Source: Deltaproteobacteria bacterium
GTDB taxonomy: Bacteria > Bdellovibrionota_C > UBA2361 > OMII01
Assembly (NCBI GenBank): GCA_947491545.1
Contig: CANLJX010000009.1
Span: 1-44,263, forward strand
Direction: 5' to 3'
DNA length: 44,263 nucleotides
The notes below the pieces were generated by a model. It was not told where the DNA came from, did no database searches, and saw nothing but the letters and a program-made list of their open reading frames with translations. A program made the position numbers and the translations under genes. Positions 7,411 to 14,849 of this stretch are shown here, one piece after another (within the stretch, counting starts at the first letter, position 1; each line of letters starts with the position of its first letter).

Positions 7411-9360
7411 ATGAAGAAGTCTAACAAGGCTAGAAAAGTGCGAGTCCTCCCAAGGAGAACTACCGTGTCGACGAAGCTTAAGCTGGTCATGCCTCCTGCC
7501 GTGCTGCAGGCACCTGAGGAGGCCTCCCAACAGGGGCTTCTCGCGGGGATTAAAAAGGTGGCTCGCGCCAACTTCATCACCGCGCAGGCACTGTGGGACG
7601 CTCAGCCGTGGGCGATGATTGCCAGGCTAGCAGTCGTGATCGCATCGGTTGCAGCTCCAACACTAACATGGTGGAGCAGCGGGAAGATTGTGGATGGCCT
7701 GACTAACCGTGGTGATGGCAGCAGCCTCTCTCTAGAGGTCGCCGTCTTCATCGGGAGCTTGGTGCTCTTGGGGCTCATCCCCATAGCGCTCGGCTCTCTT
7801 GAGCGGCTGTCAGACAACCACATCTTCCTCACCGTTTTCGCCAAACTGACCCGCAAGGTCGTCTCCTTTACACAGGAGCACCTTGCAGACGCGAGGCTGT
7901 CGGAGCTGATCCGGCAGGTTCGTGAACGGGCGGTGTGGCGAATGATGACGATGGCGCGCAGCCAACCAGGAATCGCCCGCAACGTTGGCATGCTCCTGGT
8001 GACAGGATGCCTGCTGGCGGTACAAGCTCCGGCTCTGATACCGCTGCTGGCGACGTTCAGCCTCCCCTCGATGGTGCTGGAGGTGCGCCATGCGCGCCGA
8101 CGGTGCGACCTTGACGAGGAGCTTGCCCCCGTGTGGGGCGGGCTGTGGGGAAACCTGGGCAACATCCTGGCGCCTTCTGCGCTCATGATGCTGCAGAACT
8201 TCGGTGCAGCTTTCTGGTTCGCGGAGCGTTACCGGAAAGGTGTCGATGCCGCAAGCAAGCAGGAATGCAAGCTTGAGGAAGGCGCCGCACTGAAGCGCCT
8301 GGGCTGCGCGAGCCTGGTCGGCCTTGGGCTGCTAGGCAGCGCCTGGGTCCTAGTGGCCCGCGCCCGAGCGGGCTCGATATCGGCAGGCGAAGTCGTGCTG
8401 GCCTTTGGGGCGATGACGAGCTTTGCGGGTTGCCTCGCAGAGTTTGCATCGTCCATTGGGCAGCAGTGGAGCCAGTCGGAGTCGATCCATCAGCTGATGG
8501 AGCTGCTCTCTCATCGGGACACTGAAGAGGTAACTCTTCGGAGCGTGCCGATCGAGCAGGAGTACAGGCACGGCGCTGCGCCGCTGCAAGCAGGAGCGCA
8601 GGTGGGCTCAGAACTGGTCTTTAACAACGTGTCTCTCCAGTATCCAGGTGCCGCTGAAGGCCAGTACGCCGTGCGGGGCGTATCCTTCAGGGTGAAGCAG
8701 GGAAGCGTGGTGGCGGTTGTCGGCCCAAACGGCGCCGGCAAAAGCTCAACCATGAGCCTCCTGCTTCGACAGATGTCACCTACTGGGGGGCAGATCTCCA
8801 TCGACGGGAAACCGATCCGGGAGATGACCGCAGAGGAGTTCTCGCGCGAGGTGATTATGCTCCCGCAGAAGCTGGAGCACTTCAACCTCTCAGTGCGAGA
8901 CCTCCTCAACCTTGGCCGCCCGCACGATGCTGCAAGCGACGAAGTGATCTGGCAGGAGCTGGACCGCCTAGGAGCCGCAGAGTTCGTGCGCAAGTGGCAC
9001 AAGGGGCTGGACACGAAGTTCGGCCACCAGCGGGAAGGGATAGAGCCTTCCGGAGGACAGCTCCAGCGGCTGCTGCTCGTGGCAGCCGTCCTCGCCAAGC
9101 GGGGGCTCATCGTCATGGATGAGCCGGTGTCTGCCGTGGACCCAGAGGCGGCCAAGCGCTTCTGGGACGGGCTATTCCGGGAGCGGACGGATCGCACCGT
9201 CATCTTCTCCACTCACCACTTGGGTGCTGTGCGACGCGCGGACACGATTCTCTTCATTGAGGACGGCCGCCTTGCTGCACAGGGGACACATGATGACCTC
9301 ATGCTGTCCAGCGAAAAGTACAAGAGACTTTTCGACGCCCAAGCGGATGACTACCGCTGA
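7411..9360 (+). CDS. ABC exporter (fused membrane and ATPase domains)
   Basis: A 649-residue half-transporter expected to export a substrate across the inner membrane as a homodimer. The start at 7411 is set by AAGGAG at 7399-7404, six bases before ATG; 73 upstream codons in frame lack such a signal. A basic tail (about 1-65) precedes a transmembrane domain (about 70-360, e.g. IARLAVVIASVAAPTLTWW and VFIGSLVLLGLIPIALGSL). The nucleotide-binding domain has Walker A GPNGAGKSS (about 440), signature PSGGQLQR (about 547), Walker B LIVMDEP with VSAVDPEA, and the switch His in STHHLG. The signature is PSGGQ rather than LSGGQ. The layout resembles peptide or bacteriocin exporters, but no substrate gene is adjacent. 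The ABC-F gene follows after 188 bp. Confidence 0.88.
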   Translation: MKKSNKARKVRVLPRRTTVSTKLKLVMPPAVLQAPEEASQQGLLAGIKKVARANFITAQALWDAQPWAMIARLAVVIASVAAPTLTWWSSGKIVDGLTNRGDGSSLSLEVAVFIGSLVLLGLIPIALGSLERLSDNHIFLTVFAKLTRKVVSFTQEHLADARLSELIRQVRERAVWRMMTMARSQPGIARNVGMLLVTGCLLAVQAPALIPLLATFSLPSMVLEVRHARRRCDLDEELAPVWGGLWGNLGNILAPSALMMLQNFGAAFWFAERYRKGVDAASKQECKLEEGAALKRLGCASLVGLGLLGSAWVLVARARAGSISAGEVVLAFGAMTSFAGCLAEFASSIGQQWSQSESIHQLMELLSHRDTEEVTLRSVPIEQEYRHGAAPLQAGAQVGSELVFNNVSLQYPGAAEGQYAVRGVSFRVKQGSVVAVVGPNGAGKSSTMSLLLRQMSPTGGQISIDGKPIREMTAEEFSREVIMLPQKLEHFNLSVRDLLNLGRPHDAASDEVIWQELDRLGAAEFVRKWHKGLDTKFGHQREGIEPSGGQLQRLLLVAAVLAKRGLIVMDEPVSAVDPEAAKRFWDGLFRERTDRTVIFSTHHLGAVRRADTILFIEDGRLAAQGTHDDLMLSSEKYKRLFDAQADDYR

Positions 9361-9548
9361 AGGTTTTTGGGCAGGATGCCCTGGGTTAACGGTGAAGTCG
9401 CGCTGGCAAAAAACCAGTGCGGCTTCACGCAGTCCCCAGTGAGGCAGCTCCCGCAAAGGTTCTTCAAAAAACCTCGCTCTGTCTCACCCTTTTTCCTAAT
9501 TGCTATCCTAGCTTTGTCTCTGCCGCCGTTCTTCGCTAGTATCCCCTG

Positions 9549-11363
9549 ATGGCTCCAACCCCATTGATAAGCGCCCAGGAGATTACCAAGGGCTACAGCG
9601 AGCGTCCGCTCTTCGCAAAGCTCTCGCTCTCTATACACGACGGCGAGCGCCTAGCGCTCATCGGGGCAAACGGCTGCGGCAAGTCAACGCTCCTAAAGAT
9701 TCTGGCTGGGCTCGAGGACGTCGACAGCGGAGTGGTCAGCGTCCGCAAGGGGCTCAGGTGCGCCTACGTCCCGCAAACCGATATCTTTCCCTCGCATACC
9801 TCTATCGGCGAGATCATTGAGGACGTCCTTGCCGATAGCGGGCTCGACCACGCAGAAATTGCGCGCCGAAAGAGCGTTCACCTCGGAGCCGTTGGCTTCA
9901 ATGACGACTCGGTCACTCCCTCTACCCTCTCAGGAGGCTGGAAGAAGCGCCTCTCGATTGCGTGTGCCCTGGCGCTTGAGCCCGACTGCCTCCTCCTTGA
10001 TGAGCCGACGAACCACCTCGACATCGACTCGATCCTCTGGCTTGAGGATCACCTCTCCAGCGTCTCGTGCGCCCTAGTATTCGTGAGCCATGACCGCTAC
10101 TTCATTGAACGGCTCGCGGCTCGCGTGCTGGAGATCAACTCAGCCTACCCCAACAACGTCATGCTGAGTGATGGCGGCTACTCCGATTACATTGAGTATA
10201 GAGAGGAGAGGCTTGAGCAGCTCCAGCAGCAGCGCCGGTCACTAGCCAACAAAGTTCGCCGGGAGGTAGAGTGGCTTAGGCAAGGCGTTAAGGCCCGCAC
10301 AACGAAGTCTCGGGCCCGAATTAACGAAGCGCACAAGATGATAGACACGCTCAAAGGCTCTCCTACCGGAGAGCAGCAGCGCGCTGAGCTCGATTTCTCC
10401 TCGACCCAGAGACGCACAAAGGAGCTCCTAAAGGCAGAGCGGATCGGGCAAGTCATCAACGACACGCCGCTCTTCTCGAACATCTCGCTCGTCTTGTCGC
10501 CAGGCAGCCGGCTCGCGGTGGTCGGCCCAAACGGAAGCGGGAAAACAACCTTCATCCGGACGCTGCTCGGCGAGCTTGCTCCAGCCTCCGGAAAACTTGC
10601 CCGAGCCACGAATGTTCGCACCGCGTGCATGGACCAGACACGCAGCCAGCTAAACGACGACCTGCGCCTCAAGGAGTTTCTCTCGCCGCACGGAGACTCT
10701 GTGGTGTACCAGGGAGAGTCGATCCACGTAGCTGCGTGGGCTTCGCGCTTCCTCTTTACGCACAACCACCTCGCAACAACGCTCGCCTCTCTTTCCGGCG
10801 GTGAGAGAGCCCGCGCCCTGCTTGCAAAGATTATGGTTGAGGAGTGCGACATCCTCGTCTTTGACGAGCCAACAAACGACCTCGACATCGGCACGCTTGA
10901 GACCCTCCAGGAGAGCTTTGAGACCTTCCCAGGTGCGATAGTGCTGATAACGCACGACCGCTACCTCCTTGAGCGCTCAGCAAGCTCTGTTCTTGGGCTC
11001 GAAGACGGCGAAGGCACCCTGTATGGCAGCTACGCCCAGTGGGAGGCGGCGCGAGCAGCCAGGTCTACCAAATTTGCCGAGAAGAGACGCCAAGAGAAAA
11101 CCGCAGAGCCTCGCGAGAAGGCAGCCACGAAGCTCTCGTACAAAGACGCCCGAGAGCTCTCTACGATAGAGAAGACGATCGCGACCGCAGAGGAGAAGCT
11201 TTCTGCTATCAGGCAGCAGCTTGACTCAGGAGAGTTCGCGTCAAATGCCGCAAAGCTCTCTGAGCTGTGCCAGGCCCTCACCGCGCAGCAAGCGGAGGTC
11301 GACTCTCTCTACGAGAGGTGGCAGAGCTTGGAGAGCCTTCGGGAGTCACTTAGAAAATCGTGA
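9549..11363 (+). CDS. uup: ABC-F ATPase, Uup type
   Basis: A soluble twin-ATPase of the ABC-F family (604 aa). Family members act at the ribosome, and Uup also binds DNA and affects transposon excision. Domain 1 has Walker A GANGCGKST (about 39-47), signature LSGGWKKRL (about 127) and Walker B CLLLDEPTNHLD. Domain 2 has GPNGSGKTT, LSGGERAR and ILVFDEPTNDLD. The two are joined by the charged arm linker (about 215-285), and a C-terminal coiled coil (about 520-604) is typical of Uup. No membrane segments are present, as expected. The ATG has little Shine-Dalgarno context. ABC-F relatives also include antibiotic-resistance proteins, but the C-terminal coiled coil and Uup-like length favour the housekeeping role. 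Confidence 0.88.
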   Translation: MAPTPLISAQEITKGYSERPLFAKLSLSIHDGERLALIGANGCGKSTLLKILAGLEDVDSGVVSVRKGLRCAYVPQTDIFPSHTSIGEIIEDVLADSGLDHAEIARRKSVHLGAVGFNDDSVTPSTLSGGWKKRLSIACALALEPDCLLLDEPTNHLDIDSILWLEDHLSSVSCALVFVSHDRYFIERLAARVLEINSAYPNNVMLSDGGYSDYIEYREERLEQLQQQRRSLANKVRREVEWLRQGVKARTTKSRARINEAHKMIDTLKGSPTGEQQRAELDFSSTQRRTKELLKAERIGQVINDTPLFSNISLVLSPGSRLAVVGPNGSGKTTFIRTLLGELAPASGKLARATNVRTACMDQTRSQLNDDLRLKEFLSPHGDSVVYQGESIHVAAWASRFLFTHNHLATTLASLSGGERARALLAKIMVEECDILVFDEPTNDLDIGTLETLQESFETFPGAIVLITHDRYLLERSASSVLGLEDGEGTLYGSYAQWEAARAARSTKFAEKRRQEKTAEPREKAATKLSYKDARELSTIEKTIATAEEKLSAIRQQLDSGEFASNAAKLSELCQALTAQQAEVDSLYERWQSLESLRESLRKS

Positions 11364-11654
11364 CGGCGAATGGCTGCCGCAAAGCGCCCCTCCTGCTTAA
11401 TCAATCACCCCCCTTCTAGACCGCGCGCGCACGCAGGTTGGCGCGCCACGGCGCTCTAGTGCCGCAGGAATCCGCGTAACGATTCAGAGCTGTTTCGAGA
11501 ATTGCTTTCGCCCATTTGTTTCAGCTCTTGCTGCAACCTCCTCTAGTCACAAGCTAACCAGGGGCACCCATCGTCGCGGCGAGTGAATCACTGCATCAGA
11601 GAGGCTTAACTATGCACTTCCATCTGCGCAAAAAATTGGCATCCTCCCGCGCAT

Positions 11655-13280
11655 ATGAAAAACCACACCCATACAATTTCTCGGGCCTCGCTCGCTAACT
11701 GTGTCGCTTTTGCCGCGTTATTAGCGCTCTCCTCAACTTCAATCAGCCGCGCAGCTGCGCAGGACGGTCCGCGTGTCGTGCGTGGGCAGGAGCTCTTGGT
11801 ATCGTCCATCCCAAATGCAGCCGGAATCGCACCCCGCTTGCCGGGCAGCATCTCCGGCGTCGGCGAAGTGCAGGTCCTGGAGTCGGTGGGCGACGGCACC
11901 GTGGCTATCCTGTCAGTCAGCAGGAACAGTGCGCGCAACCTGGACGAGACAGTGCCGGCTGACGTAGCCGACCTACAACAACGATGCCAGCAGATTATCG
12001 AGCGCAACCCGCGCATCACGATCGACTGCGAGCCAAACCTCGTCATGCAGAAGCATGCCGAGCCGAACGACGCGTATTATCCCTCAATGTACAACCTCAA
12101 GCAGATCTCGGCTCCGACAGCGTGGGATATCTCCACCGGCACCAAGGATGTCATCGTTGCGATCCTCGATTCCGGGCTGGATTATGCACACGTCGAGATC
12201 TCGGACAACCTGCTGATCAATAGGGGCGAGATTCCCCTCAACCGCGTAGACGACGACCGCAACGGATTCGTCGACGATTACTTCGGCTACGACTTCGCGT
12301 ACAAGGATTCCGACCCGCGAGATGACGACGGTCACGGCACTCACGTAGCTGGAACCATCGGCGCAGTTTCAAACAATCAGCTTGGCGTTGCCGGTGTTGC
12401 CTGGAACGTGTCGCTTCTTCCGGTCAAGGTGTTGACCCGAGCCGGGTGGGGCACGAACGCCAATATCGCGGCCGGCATTCAGTATGCGGTTATGAGGGGA
12501 GCAAAAGTTATCAACCTGTCACTCGGGGGTGATGACTTTAGCCCTGCTATCAGGAAAGCGATCATCGCAGCGCTCCGAAAGGATGTCCTGGTTGTGGTGT
12601 CTGCCGGAAATGACCTGAGGAACATCGACATGATCCCGCATTATCCCGCGTCGATGAAGCTGGACAACATCATCTCGGTAGCCGCTACCAACGCGAGCGA
12701 CACTTTTGCCGGCGGTTACTCAAACTTTGGGCCTGAATCGGTTGATGTTGCTGCTCCGGGAACAAACATCCTAAGCGTCTGGCCCGACAATTACCTGAAC
12801 TACGAAACCGGCACCTCAATGTCGGCACCGCACGTGAGCGGGATCGCTGCTGTCATGCGCGGCTTGAATCCGACCCTCTCGTTTGCCGAGACGAAGACCA
12901 TCATCATGAACACGGTAGACCAACGCCCCAGCTTAGCAGGCCGGGTCGCCACCGCCGGGAGAGTCAACTTCGCCAAAGCCGTCAGGGCAGCGCAGTACAA
13001 CCTGCGAAACCCCGCCCCTCCTTCACGAATCATCTCTGTGTCACTAAGTCGAAACGGCGCAATCGCTCGCCTCAGCGGCGCAGTCACGAACCAGAGGGGT
13101 GTCGTCCTAGTAGGCGAGTGGACAAACCTGATCTGCAATGGCCAGGGGATGAGCAAAGTGAAGTCTCGCGTAAACGGCTACTACGAGTACACCTTCCGGC
13201 CCACGCCAGCGACCGCCTACTCCTGCTACATAGAGGACGACCGTGGCAGCCGCTCGAAGACGGTGCAGTTTAGGTTCTAG
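11655..13280 (+). CDS. Secreted subtilisin-like serine protease (S8)
   Basis: An exported subtilase (541 aa). Residues 1-35 are a Sec signal peptide ending near SRAAAQ. A pro-region of about 95 residues precedes the catalytic domain, where the triad is clear: D172 in VAILDSGLD, H227 in DDGHGTHVAG and S388 in GTSMSAPHVSG, with the oxyanion residue N319 in SAGND. A Ca-binding-like acidic insert (RVDDDRNGFVDDYFGYDF) lies between D and H, as in S8A enzymes such as thermitase and KP-43 relatives. The last 90 residues form a small strand-rich domain with two cysteines, possibly for surface binding. There is no strong ribosome-binding site. It is the last chromosomal gene before the island; its natural substrate is unknown. 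Confidence 0.92.
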   Translation: MKNHTHTISRASLANCVAFAALLALSSTSISRAAAQDGPRVVRGQELLVSSIPNAAGIAPRLPGSISGVGEVQVLESVGDGTVAILSVSRNSARNLDETVPADVADLQQRCQQIIERNPRITIDCEPNLVMQKHAEPNDAYYPSMYNLKQISAPTAWDISTGTKDVIVAILDSGLDYAHVEISDNLLINRGEIPLNRVDDDRNGFVDDYFGYDFAYKDSDPRDDDGHGTHVAGTIGAVSNNQLGVAGVAWNVSLLPVKVLTRAGWGTNANIAAGIQYAVMRGAKVINLSLGGDDFSPAIRKAIIAALRKDVLVVVSAGNDLRNIDMIPHYPASMKLDNIISVAATNASDTFAGGYSNFGPESVDVAAPGTNILSVWPDNYLNYETGTSMSAPHVSGIAAVMRGLNPTLSFAETKTIIMNTVDQRPSLAGRVATAGRVNFAKAVRAAQYNLRNPAPPSRIISVSLSRNGAIARLSGAVTNQRGVVLVGEWTNLICNGQGMSKVKSRVNGYYEYTFRPTPATAYSCYIEDDRGSRSKTVQFRF

Positions 13281-13307
13281 GGGGGACAGTGCTCCTGTAC
13301 AGCCCCT

Positions 13308-13351
13308 GTACCCGGGGTACTTTTTCCCCCGCGACAAAGTACCCCGGGTAC
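13308..13351. repeat. Nested inverted repeat built from two GTACCC palindromes
   Basis: Arm 1 (13308-13323) and arm 2 (13336-13351) are perfect 16-base reverse complements around a 12-base loop. Each arm itself contains the palindromic 13-mer (GTACCCGGGGTAC and GTACCCCGGGTAC). It begins 28 bp after the subtilase stop codon and may act as its terminator, since arm 1 runs into TTTTT. Confidence 0.7.
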
Positions 13352-13621
13352 TACCCCATAAGCTGCTTCCTGGAGAGCTAACTAGTAGGTCCAGCAACAG
13401 CCGGTCAAAGATGAATTGGATCGTAGTTGGATCACGAGTTCATGCGCTACCTGAAGAGGATCGCGTTTGCTTCACCGCATAGATCTAGAGGTAACCGACA
13501 GGCATCCCGGGTTGCCGAACTCCACGAACTAACGTGGAAGCTGAGTTTTGAAAAAAGCCGATTTGCGGGAGTGATTTAACGGGGCTCAGGGGTCCAGGGG
13601 GCGGCAGCCCCCTCGGCCGTC

Positions 13622-13651
13622 ATTCCAATCCTGGCACCGCCAGGTTGGAAT
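13622..13651. terminator. Strong hairpin beside the displaced tRNA end
   Basis: ATTCCAA-t-CCTGGC pairs with GCCAGG-TTGGAAT around an ACC loop: 13 pairs with one bulged T. It lies just beyond the displaced tRNA 3' fragment, so it may once have marked the end of the original tRNA transcript. It lacks a uridine run. Confidence 0.4.
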
Positions 13652-13663
13652 AGGTGGAAACAC

Positions 13664-13705
13664 TGCCCACGCCTTGAATCGAACAAGGGACCTCAGAATT
13701 ATGAG
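13664..13705. repeat. Attachment site, displaced tRNA-Met 3' half
   Basis: 42 bases identical to 31909-31950. Read on the minus strand it gives CTCATAA (anticodon loop), the T-arm and the 3' acceptor strand, but nothing homologous to the 5' half follows it. The encoded CCA seen in the intact gene is absent here (CAC instead of TGG on the plus strand). This suggests the host gene may have lacked a CCA that the island supplies. Confidence 0.9.
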
Positions 13706-13773
13706 AAAGGCAAAAGCCATCCTGAAATCAGCATATTATGCGTACTTACAAAGGGTTAAGGGGTTGAGGGGTG

Positions 13774-13820
13774 TTGCCAAATGTGGTGGTTTTGGGGGTC
13801 AGTTGGCACGCCATTGGCAC
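13774..13820. other. Possible integrase arm-binding repeats
   Basis: TTGGCAC occurs at 13803-13809 and 13814-13820 as direct repeats 11 bp apart (one helical turn). The inverted near-copy TTGCCAA lies at 13774-13780. They sit just inside the left attachment site, where arm-type sites of tyrosine integrases are expected. The integrase itself is missing, so this is inference. Confidence 0.4.
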
Positions 13821-13833
13821 GGGGAATGGGAGA

Positions 13834-14799
13834 TCAGCCCTTTTGAAGAGACACGACCGGCTCCTTAAGCCAGCTCAAAAACCCCGCCTCAGCAAACATC
13901 TGCAAATCCATACCAGCCGCAGTCAGCTCTAGGAGGTCATCGCTCGCTGCGGATAACTCGCGTCTCCTCTTTGAATCTAGTTTAAAGGCAGTACCATAGA
14001 ATTTGCCCCGAACATTCCACGGCTGACACCGCCCTCCGCTATCAATTCTTAAACGAATCAGATTCCACTGGTCGAAGGCAAACCCAAGAAACATCACCTT
14101 CTGTGCCTTTTCAATCATCTGTGCCGCATACATTAACTCTGGTGTGTAATTGTGCTCGAGCTCTGATATCGTCCGCAGGCCCGCTGCGACCCTTATCAGC
14201 TGGTCAACCTCTACACTCTGTCCATATCTCCTAACTTCAACCCCCTTCTCAGGCTTGTGTACTGAGCCCAAATTCCCATGCAAATGAAGCAAGGTGACAC
14301 GATCTGCTAAAGTCTCCGCCGGCGCGAGAAGATTCGGTGGAACGGGAAAGCTGCGCAGAAACTCATCAAGTGAGAGATCGTAATTGAAAGTTAAAAGCAC
14401 TGGAGGATAGCGCCCCCCTTCTAAAAGTTCGACGATCAAATTCGCCAGGTTATGATACCAGTTAGATTTACTGTTACTAAGACGTACTCGGTCCTCAACC
14501 CCAAGAAGCTCATGAGCGATCATGATGCGAGCAATCTCCGCAAACCGAGCATTCTTTTCGATGAATTGGTCTATTGAATCGACTATCGTTAGATCGAGCT
14601 CGTGTCGGAATGCCTCCAGAGATCCCTCGGAAATCTTCGCGTGCAGTAACGCGCTGGTCAACAACTCTGAGGGCTCCTCTACTGAATCTCTGATAGCCTT
14701 TAGCAGCGAACCTCCCAAAGGATATCCAAGATGAGCGCTGGCGCCGGCGCCTAAGACTATCACACGCTCGGCAAACCGCGGACTCACTACCATCGGCAT
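13834..14799 (-). CDS. SIR2-like domain protein downstream of BREX
   Basis: A probable cytoplasmic SIR2-fold protein (321 aa from ATG 14799). The chosen ATG has GGAG seven bases upstream; an in-frame GTG at 14835 would add 12 residues and sit 14 bp from brxL. The N-terminus carries the NAD-binding loop VIVLGAGASAHLGYPLG (about 12-28). The core has VLLTFNYDLSLDEF (about 135-148) and LLHLHGNLG (about 170), the Asn/Asp and His positions of defence-type SIR2 proteins; the zinc-ribbon cysteines of deacetylase sirtuins are missing. SIR2-like proteins in ThsA, DSR and pAgo systems are NAD+ hydrolases. It is in line with the BREX genes and ends 129 bp from the island boundary. NADase activity and BREX partnership are inferences; it could instead be an independent defence gene. 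Confidence 0.8.
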   Translation of the reverse strand: MPMVVSPRFAERVIVLGAGASAHLGYPLGGSLLKAIRDSVEEPSELLTSALLHAKISEGSLEAFRHELDLTIVDSIDQFIEKNARFAEIARIMIAHELLGVEDRVRLSNSKSNWYHNLANLIVELLEGGRYPPVLLTFNYDLSLDEFLRSFPVPPNLLAPAETLADRVTLLHLHGNLGSVHKPEKGVEVRRYGQSVEVDQLIRVAAGLRTISELEHNYTPELMYAAQMIEKAQKVMFLGFAFDQWNLIRLRIDSGGRCQPWNVRGKFYGTAFKLDSKRRRELSAASDDLLELTAAGMDLQMFAEAGFLSWLKEPVVSLQKG

Positions 14800-14849
14800 C
14801 TTAAAGCTCCAATTGGCTAGATGGCGTTCAGTCACCTATCCACATCTCA

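Larger units (their letters stand above)
13281..13663. other. Hairpin-rich spacer left of the island
   Basis: No gene. It holds the 44-bp inverted repeat at 13308-13351, a CCACG-AACTAA-CGTGG hairpin at 13522-13537, an AGGGGGC-GGCA-GCCCCCT hairpin at 13596-13613 and a larger bulged hairpin at 13622-13651. It ends at the displaced tRNA 3' fragment. Confidence 0.55.

Noticed and set aside
13596-13651. A second, degenerate tRNA or selC-like gene
   Set aside because: The hairpins suggested a T-arm, but no acceptor, D or anticodon arm can be formed around them.
13674-13868. 64-residue plus-strand ORF starting in the attachment repeat
   Set aside because: It begins in tRNA sequence, has no ribosome-binding site and overlaps the end of the SIR2-like gene; a chance frame.
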